64,000 nucleotides of DNA from Mucilaginibacter pineti (GCF_900101875.1 NZ_FNAI01000009.1:240989-304988); one strand, 5' to 3'. Shown: positions 35,801 through 45,674, counted from the stretch's first letter. The notes: generated by a model not told the origin, from the letters alone. Translations and numbers: made by a program.

Positions 35801-36357
35801 CTTAGTTTAAAGTTTCCGTTGATGTCGGTATTAACGCCGTTGGTTGTACCTTTTTCAACAATGGTTACGCCTGGTAGCGGCAAGCCTTTTTCATCAACAA
35901 CTTTACCCGTTATTGGGATGCCAAGCTCTTGCTGGTCGGCGGCATCGGCATTCTCAGCAGATATGGCCGCCTTAAAATCGCCTGTGCCGGTTGCGGTTAG
36001 TTTGCCTAATATGATCCGGTTCTTTAATACCTCGTAATCAATGCCGTTTTTCTTCAGCAACTGATCAAGTACATTTCTAAGTGGCTGATCAACAAAGTTA
36101 ACGGATACCCTTTGTGAAAGGTTTACAGAGTTTTTACTGTAAATGAACTTAACATCGTGATTTTTTTGAAAATAGGTTAATACTTCTTGTAATGTTGCAT
36201 TATTGAATGACAGGCTATATGTTTTATTTAAGATGTCCTGCGCCTTCAACGGACTTGAATAAGCCATGCCGCTTATCATTATTGCTATCATTATTTGACT
36301 AAATGTAATCTTCATGATTTTAGACCAGGGGATGGGCTTTCGTAAATGAAATTTCAT
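32878..36357 (-). CDS. SusC/RagA TonB-dependent receptor with STN signalling domain
   Basis: 1159 residues. Signal peptide ending SSPLKAQ; an STN (secretin/TonB N-terminal) domain at about 50-115 (LSFNNATLQEVLTYFQKNHD); a carboxypeptidase-regulatory-like domain (ITGKVVDEKGLPLPGVTIVEKG); the linker EVVVVGYGTQKKS; the plug (VRGVTTFNNNDPLWVVDGVV, IESIEVLKDAASSAIYGTRA); then the beta barrel to the final FLVGLSVGF. The STN domain contacts the adjacent FecR anti-sigma factor, so the receptor likely both imports glucan oligomers and signals their presence. Confidence 0.96.
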   Translation of the reverse strand: MKFHLRKPIPWSKIMKITFSQIMIAIMISGMAYSSPLKAQDILNKTYSLSFNNATLQEVLTYFQKNHDVKFIYSKNSVNLSQRVSVNFVDQPLRNVLDQLLKKNGIDYEVLKNRIILGKLTATGTGDFKAAISAENADAADQQELGIPITGKVVDEKGLPLPGVTIVEKGTTNGVNTDINGNFKLSVSDKNAVLVVSFIGYRKTEVAVGDQTSISISLSENISGLNEVVVVGYGTQKKSVTTGSISGVSAREFEDQPVTRIEQILQGRTSGLTITTNDGQPGDGATVRVRGVTTFNNNDPLWVVDGVVVDNGGISYLNQSDIESIEVLKDAASSAIYGTRAAAGVILVTTKKGKAGRTQINYSGYVGTSAPARKLDLLDATQYATLRNESSVAGGKGILFPDPASLGKGTDWQSVIFNKGAKQQNHELSVAGGTDKSTYYTSFGYLQQDGIVATDISKYKRINFRTNSTFKPSKYVNFGENIGYTYNKSIGLGNTNSVFGGPLSSAINLDPTTPVIITDPTVAAKAPYIRNAGDPPALQNAQGYYYGISNYVGQEITNPLAYIQKQLGNHSWAHNIVGNAYMEINPIKGLAIRSTVGTKMAFYGDESFTPVYFLNASTIGSRNNYNRDQTRVFSWNLENTASYTRSINQHNITVLLGQGAYVDAATIASGVTEYGLPVTNYNDASLNFAIPAIDRIGYGSEGQPHHLSSLFARLNYDYQEKYIIQGIVRRDGSSRFGSNFKYGTFPSVSVGWVPSKESFWPKTEAIDFVKLRGGYGVVGNDAIRDNAFLSTIGGGRNYSFGTGDTYISGYSPNAPSNPNLKWEQTSQTNIGLDAILFHDFNLTLEWYKKKTTGILQQPSLPFYIGAIDNPYANIGDMENNGQELQLGYHKKVGEFNLGFDGNVSHLSNKVTRLAPGQDYLNGAGVQNIQGGVTRSQVGYAYGSFYGYENTGIFQTQADVNNYISPKTGLPIQPNAKPGDFRWVDTDGDGTISDKDRKFIGKSLPSWQFGFTATAAYKNFDVVVFAQGQAGNKIFQGLHRLDILTANYTTAALNRWTGPGTSNTYPRLTDKDDNSNFGYNSNFYLQSGNYLRIKTLQLGYTFDKNLINKIGLQKVRIYATGQNLLTFTKYTGYDPDISGSIDQGFYPQARTFLVGLSVGF

Positions 36358-36390
36358 ATATTTGTTATGTTTCTATGTTAAAATGAGACA

Positions 36391-36511
36391 ATAAAAAGCC
36401 CTTACACCATTTTTATGGTGTTCTTCAAGCAGGGCTTGCTTTAAACTTGGGAGTGCTCGCAACACTTCTAAGTTTTTTTGTTTTAAAGGGTCTTCACTTC
36501 AGAAGATTGAA
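36391..36511 (-). promoter_or_regulatory. Structured leader or terminator region before susC
   Basis: Read on the minus strand, three hairpins precede susC: CACTTCA/TGAAGTG at 36492-36511; AACTT plus AGTG pairing with CACT plus AAGTT at 36444-36474; and a compound hairpin at 36396-36437 (AAGCCCT/AGGGCTT enclosing ACACCAT/ATGGTGT) followed by TTTTATT. The last looks like an intrinsic terminator ending 34 bases before the susC ATG. It may stop fecR transcripts or act as an attenuator in the susC leader. No consensus promoter is evident between it and susC. Confidence 0.5.
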
Positions 36512-36585
36512 GTGTTCGGGGGAGGTTATGTATGTATTTTAATCTTCATACGCTACTTAATTTGGTTTATAGATCGGTTAATTGG

Positions 36586-37632
36586 TTAATTCAGTTCGAT
36601 GGTATTATCATCTTTAATCTCGTAGTTCACGTTAATTGATTTTTTTAGTGCTTCGAGCACATCCGGCAGGTTAAAACCGGCAAAATCGGCATTAAAAATA
36701 AAGTGATTCAGCTTCTCATTCATCACCTTTATATGAACATTAAATTTTGTGTTAAGCACCGGAATAATATCCCTGAGCGGCTGGCCCTCAAATGATAAAT
36801 TAAGCCGTGTATATAATTGCAGATCGCGCTCGCGAATAGTTGTTCCTGGTTTTAAAACATTCAAATCGGCCAGGTAAGTTGCTTTTTGATGTGGGTATAA
36901 CATGATCTCGCCTTTTTCCAATTTTAACACTGGGTTGTGTATCCCCGCACTGTGCTTTATGCTTACCGATACCTTACCTGTTACAACAGATACATCGGCA
37001 GTGGCGCTTTTATAACTGTCTCTCACCAAAAAACTGGTGCCCCAAACCTTAGTTACTATAGATTGGCTGCTGATAATGAAGGGTCGCTGTGGGTTTTTAG
37101 TAACCTCAAAAAAACATTCGCCATCCATTGATACCATGCGGGCCTTTTCGGCAAAAGATTTTGGATACCTTAAATTGGCTCCGGGGCTTAGCCAAACAAC
37201 GCTATTATCGGGCAGTACAGATTTGTAGATCTGGTTGGTGTTGTTGGTAATGTTAACTTCTTCAATAGTTACGGCGGCGGCCTGTTCGGTATTGTATTTT
37301 ACAGGTTTGTAGGCAACTAAGTAAGCAACGGTAATAAATATGGCAGCAACAGCGGCGGCGGCAAACCATTTTCCTATGCTACGATTGCCGGCGCGTTCGA
37401 TCTTAAGCATTTCATCATCCCTGCTGTCGTCTGCAGGTAAATTAATATTTTCGATGATGCGGTGATATATGCGTTCTTCAATTTCTTTTTCTTCAATAAA
37501 ATCTACATCCGAAACATAATCATGCTCGTCTTTAAAAGATTGATACCACTCTTTAACTAATAATACCTCTGCATCAGAGCAATTACCATTTAAATACTTT
37601 TCCAGTAAATTAATGGATATAGGTTTTTTCAT
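36586..37632 (-). CDS. FecR-type anti-sigma factor
   Basis: 348 residues. A cytoplasmic N-terminal region (LLEKYLNGNCSDAEVLLVKEWYQ), one membrane segment (GKWFAAAAVAAIFITVAYLVAY, around 87-108), the FecR beta domain (SVLPDNSVVWLSPGANLRYP, FEVTKNPQRPFIIS, VWGTSFLVR), and a C-terminal STN-like end (NLSFEGQPLRDIIPVLNTKF). It holds the ECF sigma factor until the STN domain of the paired SusC signals. Sits between the sigma and susC genes, 82 bases after the sigma stop. Confidence 0.95.
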   Translation of the reverse strand: MKKPISINLLEKYLNGNCSDAEVLLVKEWYQSFKDEHDYVSDVDFIEEKEIEERIYHRIIENINLPADDSRDDEMLKIERAGNRSIGKWFAAAAVAAIFITVAYLVAYKPVKYNTEQAAAVTIEEVNITNNTNQIYKSVLPDNSVVWLSPGANLRYPKSFAEKARMVSMDGECFFEVTKNPQRPFIISSQSIVTKVWGTSFLVRDSYKSATADVSVVTGKVSVSIKHSAGIHNPVLKLEKGEIMLYPHQKATYLADLNVLKPGTTIRERDLQLYTRLNLSFEGQPLRDIIPVLNTKFNVHIKVMNEKLNHFIFNADFAGFNLPDVLEALKKSINVNYEIKDDNTIELN

Positions 37633-37714
37633 GAAGATGAAAATAAAATTGGTTTATAAAATGATTGACGTTTAAAAGTACGGCACCCCCTACTGTTAAT
37701 TAAAATAAATTTAA

Positions 37715-38296
37715 TTATTTTATTAACGCAATGGAAATCAGTACAATATAATGCCCCAGATTTAAGCGAAGACGCTTAAGGGCTTTGGTTAGGTGGTTTT
37801 CGACGGTTTTTTCTGAGATACCAAGGTATTGGGCAATTTCCTTGTTTGTTTTATTTTCAATGCGGCTGAGTTCATAAACCGACCGGCATTTATCGGGCAG
37901 CTGGTTAACTTCCGATTCGATGCTTTGCATCATATCTTTAAGCATAATAGCATCCTCGGTAGATGTATCGGCCTCGGAGTATACCACCTTTAAGCTTTCT
38001 TTATATTTAAGCCTCACCAATTCTTTGCGGTAATAATCAATTACCAGGTTGCTCACGCTCGAATACAGGTAGCCGCCCAACGTTGTTTTTACGTTAATGG
38101 CGTATCGTTTATGCCAAACAGCTGTAAATAGCTCCTGCACAATCTCTTCAGATAGTTCTTTGCTTTTTAGGCGCTGATAGGCTTCGGCATATAGCACCTT
38201 CCAGTAGCGGGTGTATATTTCTCTGAAAGCCCCAAGCTTATCCTGCTGCAGCAAACTAATCAGTTCGTCCTCATTAAGCTTTGAAAAATCGGTCAT
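37715..38296 (-). CDS. ECF RNA polymerase sigma factor
   Basis: 193 residues. Region 2 (FREIYTRYWKVLYAEAYQRL, LSEEIVQELFTAVW, LGGYLYSSVSNLVIDYYRK) and region 4 (LPDKCRSVYELSRIENKTN, EIAQYLGISEKTVENHLTKALKRLR) are clear. The C terminus runs on as HYIVLISIALIK, a hydrophobic tail also found in the second sigma factor at 38876. It should direct transcription of the adjacent susC operon when released by FecR. Confidence 0.95.
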   Translation of the reverse strand: MTDFSKLNEDELISLLQQDKLGAFREIYTRYWKVLYAEAYQRLKSKELSEEIVQELFTAVWHKRYAINVKTTLGGYLYSSVSNLVIDYYRKELVRLKYKESLKVVYSEADTSTEDAIMLKDMMQSIESEVNQLPDKCRSVYELSRIENKTNKEIAQYLGISEKTVENHLTKALKRLRLNLGHYIVLISIALIK

Positions 38297-38875
38297 AAAA
38301 TTGGTGCGGATTGATCAACGTTATATTAATTAATCATTAATCAATAAACAAAACTGAACAAAAAACAAATAATTAGCAAGTGTAAAAGCCTATTACTTTG
38401 TTTGATAATAAATTAGGAGGTTAATTTATTTACTATTATGTGTGCTGTATTAATTGGTTTGATAATTAGCCATGGTAACCATTACGGTTTTGGCAATGCA
38501 AGAATATAATTGAAATAAAAATGATATTCTTTAAGGTTCATACAATGTGTATAAATTTTTTGATCAAAATTTATTTATAGCCTTTTGGAGTAGTTTTTTT
38601 CTTGCGTTGTCGTGATTTTATCAGGTATCAATTAAAATTTCAATTGTGTTTAATGGCATGTGTTTTAAATAATCGCCTTTTGTTAAAATGCCATATATAA
38701 TTCGTCTTTACGTTGCATTGGCTGGTCACATGTTTTATTAAACCGGTACTTTTTGTAATAAAAATTTAACATAGGTCATTTTATGTTTTGTATTTAGATG
38801 AAAAATTGTACTTTTCGAAAAATTTTAATAAGTTAGTGTTCGCTATTAAATTTCCACTTTTAAACCCCCGTACTT
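38297..38875. other. AT-rich divergent promoter region between two ECF sigma genes
   Basis: No gene is seen in 579 bases. It must hold the promoters of both divergent sigma/FecR systems. The best plus-strand candidate is TTTTG at 38786-38790 with TACTTTTC at 38809-38816 (18 bases between), 60 bases before the plus-strand start. The rest is strongly AT-rich without clear repeats. Confidence 0.5.
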
Positions 38876-39463
38876 ATGCAATCTGATTGTAATGAAAAGG
38901 AGCTTTTAGGTAACCTGAAACAGGGATGCAGTGTGGCGTTTAATGCTATTTATCAGCTATATAGTAAGCCTATATACATATATCTACTGCATAAGTTAAA
39001 AGATCCAGATATGTGCAGCGATGTGTTGCAAGATATATTTGTAGCCTTATGGGAAAAGCGTGAAGCAACAATTATTGATACTTCATTAAAAGGGTACCTT
39101 TTCCAGTCGGCCCGGTTTAAAATTGTCGACATTTATCGGAAGGACAAAAAATTCCAAAGCTATCTTGCTGGCTTGGGAAGCTATATGGATGCCGATTATT
39201 CGATGCTTGGCGATGTGCTTGATCATCGCAAACAACTTGCCGATACAATGGATGAAATAAATAAGATGCCTTTAAGAATGAAGGAGATATTTATTGCCAG
39301 CCGTATTGAACAGGAAAATATTCAGCATATAGCTAACCGTTTAAGTATCTCCAAACAAACGGTAAAAAACCAATTGGGTAAGGCAATGCGCATTTTACGC
39401 ATGAATTATTCGGGCGTTGAGATGATAATTATGTTCATCGGCCTGCTGCTCATAAAAAAATAA
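38876..39463 (+). CDS. ECF RNA polymerase sigma factor
   Basis: 195 residues. Region 2 (AFNAIYQLYSKPIYIYLLHKL, CSDVLQDIFVALWEKR, LKGYLFQSARFKIVDIYRKD) and region 4 (RMKEIFIASRIEQENIQHIA, LSISKQTVKNQLGKAMRILRM) are present. The tail MIIMFIGLLLIKK is hydrophobic, as in the paralogue at 37715. First gene of a sigma, FecR, SusC, SusD series on the plus strand. Confidence 0.95.
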   Translation: MQSDCNEKELLGNLKQGCSVAFNAIYQLYSKPIYIYLLHKLKDPDMCSDVLQDIFVALWEKREATIIDTSLKGYLFQSARFKIVDIYRKDKKFQSYLAGLGSYMDADYSMLGDVLDHRKQLADTMDEINKMPLRMKEIFIASRIEQENIQHIANRLSISKQTVKNQLGKAMRILRMNYSGVEMIIMFIGLLLIKK

Positions 39464-39540
39464 CAAAAAAATAACTTTTTTTTAATTTCCGATGGTACTT
39501 TTTTGATAGTACGCCGACTACCTATCAAAACCACCAATTA

Positions 39541-40554
39541 TTGGACACCCGGAAAATTAAAAATCTGCTGCGCAGGTACAGGCAAGGGCTAACTTCACAA
39601 CATGAAAATGATGCGGTGGAGCAATGGCTTGGTCATTTAAAAAATGACGACCCCACATACTTTGATGAGGATACGATAAACGCGTATCTGGCTAATGCCA
39701 AGGCTGTTATAGATAGCCAGATAAAAGAGCCCGTAAATATTTTTAAAAATAACTTGGGCAAGCTTGGTGTGGCAGCCTCCCTTATTTTAATTTCGGGCAC
39801 GGCAATAGCAATATGGTTTTGGTCGCAAAAAAATATTGATAAAACCCCTGCATTACAGGCATGTAAAGTGCAGCCTAATGTTGTTATCCGCAAAAGCAAT
39901 GGTTGGATATACCTGCAAACCAAAAAGGCGGTAAAGTACACCGCAACACTGAGCGATGGTAGCGTAATTGTGCTTAATGCGTCAAGCCGCCTGCGTTACC
40001 CCGAAAGATTTATAAACCACAAACGCCCTGTTTACCTGGAAGAGGGTGAGGCCCTGTTTACCGTAGCGAAAGATAAAACCAGTCCGTTTACGGTTTATAC
40101 TACCAAGTTTGCCACCACCGCTTTAGGTACAGCATTTAACATTCGTAATTATAAAAACGAACATAAGATCTCTATATCGCTCATACACGGAAAAATACGT
40201 GTTGATAACATGGTTAAGGCAAAAAGCCAGGCCGCTTCAAGAATAGTATTACCTCATCAGCAGATAATAGCCAACGACGATTTAACCAATGTTAAAAGCA
40301 GCAGCTTTGATGACGAAACAACCGTAACCGGATGGAAGGATGGCATTTTATCATTCAAAGATGCCTCGATGCCCGAAGTGCTTAATTCTATCGAGAACCG
40401 CTTTAACTTAAAAATAACAAACAATAGCAAGCAAGTTAAATGGAGCTACACCGGTGTGTTTAAAAAAGAAAGCCTTGCCGATGTGCTGGAAACCATTTGC
40501 TTAACCGAGCGCATTCATTACAAAACCAACAACAATGAAATTATACTTTATTAA
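39541..40554 (+). CDS. FecR-type anti-sigma factor
   Basis: 337 residues. The family's N-terminal helix pattern begins at KIKNLLRRYRQGLTSQHEND, so the start has to be the TTG at 39541; the next ATG, at 39603, would remove this helix. One membrane segment at about 76-94 (GVAASLILISGTAIAIWFW), FecR domain (ATLSDGSVIVLNASSRLRYP, TALGTAFNIRNY), and a C-terminal STN-like part (GILSFKDASMPEVLNSIENR). Paired with the sigma factor upstream; 27 bases before susC. Confidence 0.93.
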   Translation: MDTRKIKNLLRRYRQGLTSQHENDAVEQWLGHLKNDDPTYFDEDTINAYLANAKAVIDSQIKEPVNIFKNNLGKLGVAASLILISGTAIAIWFWSQKNIDKTPALQACKVQPNVVIRKSNGWIYLQTKKAVKYTATLSDGSVIVLNASSRLRYPERFINHKRPVYLEEGEALFTVAKDKTSPFTVYTTKFATTALGTAFNIRNYKNEHKISISLIHGKIRVDNMVKAKSQAASRIVLPHQQIIANDDLTNVKSSSFDDETTVTGWKDGILSFKDASMPEVLNSIENRFNLKITNNSKQVKWSYTGVFKKESLADVLETICLTERIHYKTNNNEIILY

Positions 40555-40581
40555 ATAATTTATATAAACCAACCAACCAAT

Positions 40582-43500
40582 ATGAAATCAACTTTACGCT
40601 TTTTAAAGATCTGCAGTCTTTCGGCGTTACTCGTTTCACCAACGGGATTAATGGCCCAACCTGCAAACCCAGTGGCAATTACCCAGCCCATGATGCTGAG
40701 TATGAACGTAACCCGTAAGCCGGTGGAAAATGTGCTGGAAAGTTTAGGTCGCAAAACCGGCCTCGACGTACATTTTGACAGAAATGAGGTTAACGCCGAT
40801 AAACTGGTATCTATTAACTGTAAAAACCAGCCGGTTAAGGAAGTTTTGGCCAGCATCAGCGACCAAACCGGCCTGCGTTTCGAGGTGTTTAACAACAAGC
40901 TGATTGTTTCGGCAGCCGAGGGTCTTACAGCGGAGGCAGCCAAAATAACAGGTACCGTTAAAGACGCCAGCGGCCAACCGCTTGTAGGTGTTAGTGTACA
41001 TATAAAAGGCACAACAACTGGCGGCCAAACCAATGCCAGCGGTATATTTGTTATTGATGCCAAACCAGGTGACGTTTTGGTGTTTTCGTACATTGGGTAC
41101 ATCCCGCAGGAAGTAACGGTGGGTAACGATGCCAACATCACGATTACATTAGCAACCGATTCAAAAAGCTTGCAGGAGGTGGTAGTAACTGCTTTTGGTA
41201 TCAAAGGTCAGAAAAGTCACTCACTTACGCTACGCAAAGGGTAAGCAGCGAACAATTGAACACTGTAAAAACGGATAACCTTATAAATTCGCTTAACGGT
41301 AAAATAGCGGGCTTGACAATTTCACCCGGTGCATCTGGTGTAGGTAGCTCGGCTAAAGTGGTATTACGTGGTAGCAGGTCTGCCAACGGTAGCAATCAAC
41401 CGCTGTACGTTATTGATGGTGTACCTATCCTGAATACAGGTAATGCAAACGCTCAACCTACCGGTACTTTCGGCGGAACTACTGATGGCGGCGATGGTAT
41501 CTCTAACCTCAATCCGGAAGATATTGAAAGTATAACCGTGTTGGAAGGCGCTTCGGCAGCTGCGCTTTACGGTAGCCAGGCGCAAAACGGTGTATTGCTT
41601 ATCACTACCAAAAAAGGTAAAGTAGGCAAAGCGCAAGTTGATTTCTCATCAAGCTTTACAGCTAATAACACGGCTTATCGCCCTAAATTTCAAAATCAAT
41701 ATGGCCAAACTCCAGGTACTGTAAGTGGCGATGTAACCAGCTGGGGACCATCAATTTCAAACTCGGAAGATAACCTGAAAAAATTCTTCAGAACCGGAAC
41801 TAACCTTACAAATGCCATTAACTTTTCATCAGGTTCGGAGCTTGCTCAAACTTATTTCTCTTATGCCAATACGCACGCAACAGGCATAGAGCCAGGCAAT
41901 AAGCTTGATAGAAACAACTTTAATTTACGCGAAACCGGCAGTTTTCTAAATAATAAATTAACTGTGGATGGTAGTGTTAATTATGTAAATCAAAAAATTC
42001 AAAACGCGCCGCAATTGGGTATCTATTCTAACCCGCTAATTTCTTTGTATGCGTTTCCTCGCGGTGTAGATATACAGCCGTATAAAACTCAATACGAATT
42101 TCCGGATAACGTAGGTGTTGATCGTCAGAACTGGATAACCCATGGTGGCGATTTTCACCAGGATAACCCTTGGTGGATCATAAACCGCGAGCCCAACTAC
42201 GCAAAACGCAACCGTATGTTATTAAACGGAAGTGTAAAATACACTTTTAACAATTACTTAAACATACAGGTACGCGGTAACGTTGATCGTATTTCTGATG
42301 ATTTTGAGCAGGATATTTATGCAGGGTCAAACAATTTATACAACTCGCTTGAAACTGGAAATTTAAAATTAAGCAACCAAACACTTACTCAAAAATATGG
42401 CGATGTGCTTGTAAACTTTACAGTGCCGCTTAAAAATTCAGATTTTAAAATAAACGGACTATTAGGTGCCAGTGTTAACGATCAACAGTTACAAGGCTAT
42501 TCATTTGGCGGCGATCTTCAAACGCCAGATTATTTCACAGCCGGTAACATCATTGTTTCACGTGCAGGTACAAGCTCCAGCAATACCACGCTTAATTCAA
42601 TTGCTTCACTGGTAAATAGTTTCGCGCTTCCTCCTAACCACAGCCAAACGCAAGCCATTTTCGCTAATGCCGATTTCTCTTACAAAAACTGGGCTTACTT
42701 AACAGTTACCGGTAGAAAAGATTGGTCGTCAAACCTTTCGTTCACTAATAATGATTCTTACGTTTATCCTTCTGCAGGTCTATCTGTGATTTTATCGCAG
42801 GCACTTGAATTACCTAAGGCCATAAACTATGCCAAGGTACGTTTAAGCTTTGCCCAGGTTGGTAATACCGTACCACCGTATTTAACCAATATTCAAAATA
42901 CACAGGATGGTAGCGGAGCATTGGTATTTAACACAGCTGGCTATAATGGCACATTAAAACCAGAAAAAACCAATTCATTTGAATTAGGTGCCGACTTGCG
43001 CTTTTTAAATGATAAGCTCAATTTTACTTTTACTTACTACAAAACCAACACGCTTAACCAATACATCCCTGTATCATACAGCGCGCCAACATTGATTTCA
43101 ACAGGTTATGTAAATGCAGGTAACGTTCAAAATACCGGTTTAGAATTCACTTTAGGTTACGATGTATTTAAAAGCAGCAACTTTAGCTGGAATACTACAG
43201 TAAACGCATCTACCAACAAAAACAAGATCATAGATGTTGACTCCAAAGATGGCATAGATAAATTCTTCCTTACAAACGATGGTAACAGCTATCAGTCTGA
43301 ACTGGTAAAAGGAGGTTCTTATGGCGATATTTATGCCCCAACTTTACTACGTGATGATAAAGGACGTGTAGTATTAGGCGGAGATGGAACCGCAGAACAC
43401 CCTTATGCGCCAACACCAAGTGCAGCCTATAACCTTGTGGGTAACCCTAACCCTAAATTCCAATTAGGCTGGAGCAACAGCTTTAGCTACAAAAAATTAA

Positions 43501-43964
43501 GTCTTAATTTATTAGTTGATGGTAAATTTGGCGGCAAGGTAATGTCAATAACACAAGGATTATTAGATGCTACCGGTGTTTCTGAAGAATCGGGCCAGGC
43601 GCGTGCGCAAGGCGGAGTAAAGGTGAACGGTGTAAATGCCGCCGGACAGGCCGTTACAACTGTTGACGCGCAAACCTGGTACAAAACAATAGGTCAGCGC
43701 GGTGGTATCACCGGCGAGTACATGTACAGTGCTACCGTAGTGCGTTTGCGTGAAGCATCTTTAGGTTACACCTGGAGTATTGCTAACAGCGGTATTAAAA
43801 GTGTTAAGCTTTCGGTAGTTGGCCGTAACATTTTATATTTTTATAAGAAAGCGCCATTTGATCCGGAAATTGCCATGTCAACAGGTAATACCCTTTCGGG
43901 TATTGATGTTTTCAACCAGCCAGCTACACGCAACCTTGGTTTAAACCTTAACGTTAGTTTCTAA
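40582..43964 (+). pseudogene. SusC/RagA TonB-dependent receptor, interrupted by a 1-base frameshift
   Basis: The first frame (40582-41244) encodes a signal peptide, an STN domain (VTRKPVENVLESLGRKTGLD), a carboxypeptidase-regulatory-like domain and the linker LQEVVVTAFGIKGQK, then stops. The second frame continues at about 41214 as KSLTYATQRVSSEQLNTVKT with plug (LYVIDGVPILNTGN, ITVLEGASAAALYGSQ) and barrel to LGLNLNVSF. Adding one A to the A4 run at 41212-41215 restores one protein of about 1127 residues, normal for SusC. It is either a sequencing homopolymer error or a true mutation; the sequence is a poor -1 slippery site. Confidence 0.9.
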
Positions 43965-43989
43965 AACCACTCCATTTAACTCTTTGAAA

Positions 43990-45585
43990 ATGAAAAATAA
44001 TTCAATAGCAATACTTAAACAGGGCAAAAATAGCTTTGCTGGTATTTCCATCTTAATGGCGTCGTTAATGTTGCCAGGATGTACAAAAAACTTCGAAAAA
44101 TACAATACAAATCCATCTGCTTTAACAGTTGAACAAAGCAGGTCAATCGCATCAACAGCTATAGGGCCATTGGAACAGGCTATATATAGCAATTATCAGA
44201 TAGCACAGAATTTGAGCGCCGATGCTTACGCAGGTTATATGATGTCGCCAACTGATTTCAGGGGTGGAAACAACAACCTGAAATATGCGCTGGTTGATGG
44301 CTGGAATGTGACAGGGTTTAACGACCAGTATAAATTGGTTATGGCGCCCGTAAGTAAAATAGCGCAGGCGGGTGCAAGAACATTAAACCCGGATTTATGG
44401 GCCGTTGCACTGTTAATACAGGTTGAAGCAATGGATAGGGTAACTGATCGTTTTGGTCCAATTCCTTATACAAAGGCAGGCACGTCATTAATAAGCATCC
44501 CTTATGATGACCAGGCTACTGTTTACCAAACATTTTTTAAACAGATTGATACAGCTGCAACTAACTTACAAACTTATATTGCCGCTAACCCAGGCAAAGC
44601 GCCTATTGGCACCGGCGATTTAATATATAACGGTGTTTATACACAATGGCTCAAATTTGCAAATTCACTACGTCTTCGCTTAGCTATGCGTATTGTAAAG
44701 GCTGATCCAGCTACGGCTAAAACACAAGCCGAAAAAGCAATGAGCGCGCCGGGTGGTTTATTAGCCGCTCCTGGCGACGATGCTGCTGTAGCACAATCAG
44801 GTTCAAGGGTCAATGACCTTTACACGGTTACTATTGCCTACGGTGGCGATAATCATTTGAATGCCGCTATCGGATCTTATTTAGGGGGATTTAATGACCC
44901 ACGTGGCCCTATTTATGTTACACCCGCAACAAAAGGCACGCCATACACAGGCATACGCCTTGGTGCCGATGTTACCAAAGGCGATTACAAGAGCTTAGCA
45001 TCATATAACTGCCTTACCACATTTACTCAAAAGGCTCCCCAGTTAATAATGACGGCTGCCGAAATGTGGTTTTTGAAAGCCGAAGCAGCAGTACGTGGCT
45101 GGACCGGTGCAGGCGTTGCCAAAGATAATTATGAAAAGGGTATAAATATTTCTATGGAACAATGGGGTGTAGCTATAGGCGATTATCTTAATGACGCTAC
45201 AAGCAAACAGGCTGCCTATGTTGATCCGTTGAATGCAGCTAATAACGCCGATCCTATATCAACCATCACCGTCAAGTGGGATGAGGCTGCTGCAAACGAA
45301 GTGAAACTGGAAAGAATCATTACTCAAAAATGGCTGGCTATTTTTCCAGACGGACAAGAAGCATGGGCCGATTACAGACGTACAGGCTATCCTAAATTAT
45401 ACCCTAACCTGAGTAACTTAAGCGGCGGTACTATTGATACCAAAATACAGATTCGTCGTATACCTTACCCGAGCACCGAGTACAATACAAACTCAGCTGC
45501 TGTAAATGATGCGGTAAAAGTATTAGGCGGACCAGATAATGGCGGAACCAGGCTTTGGTGGGATGTTAATAAAGGAAACTTTTAA
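43990..45585 (+). CDS. SusD/RagB-like lipoprotein (SusD-like_2 type)
   Basis: 531 residues from ATG 43990 (a TTG two codons earlier is less likely). Lipoprotein signal (ISILMASLMLPGC), then the NFEKYNTNPSALTVEQ opening, LIQVEAMDRVTDRFGPIPYT, TQWLKFANSLRLRLAMRI, ERIITQKWLAIFPDGQEAWADYRRTGYP and RRIPYPSTEYNTN, which mark the second SusD group. Ends the sigma/FecR/SusC/SusD unit. No glycoside hydrolase is attached; members of this group may take up peptides or other oligomers. Confidence 0.92.
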   Translation: MKNNSIAILKQGKNSFAGISILMASLMLPGCTKNFEKYNTNPSALTVEQSRSIASTAIGPLEQAIYSNYQIAQNLSADAYAGYMMSPTDFRGGNNNLKYALVDGWNVTGFNDQYKLVMAPVSKIAQAGARTLNPDLWAVALLIQVEAMDRVTDRFGPIPYTKAGTSLISIPYDDQATVYQTFFKQIDTAATNLQTYIAANPGKAPIGTGDLIYNGVYTQWLKFANSLRLRLAMRIVKADPATAKTQAEKAMSAPGGLLAAPGDDAAVAQSGSRVNDLYTVTIAYGGDNHLNAAIGSYLGGFNDPRGPIYVTPATKGTPYTGIRLGADVTKGDYKSLASYNCLTTFTQKAPQLIMTAAEMWFLKAEAAVRGWTGAGVAKDNYEKGINISMEQWGVAIGDYLNDATSKQAAYVDPLNAANNADPISTITVKWDEAAANEVKLERIITQKWLAIFPDGQEAWADYRRTGYPKLYPNLSNLSGGTIDTKIQIRRIPYPSTEYNTNSAAVNDAVKVLGGPDNGGTRLWWDVNKGNF

Positions 45586-45612
45586 CGCCTGATCGAAAGT
45601 TATAACACTCAA

Positions 45613-45647
45613 AAAAGGGCAGCCCATTATTAATGGGCTGCCCTTTT
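45613..45647. terminator. Terminator between convergent susD and trpC
   Basis: AAAAGGGCAGCCCAT pairs with ATGGGCTGCCCTTTT around a short AT loop. Symmetric A and T tracts let it serve both genes. Confidence 0.9.
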
Positions 45648-45674
45648 GCTTTTGGTAAAAAGAGTAATAAATGT

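Noticed and set aside
41205..41260. Programmed -1 ribosomal frameshift in susC
   Set aside because: The codons are CAG AAA AGT; there is no X XXY YYZ heptamer in frame and no strong downstream stem evident, so an indel is simpler.
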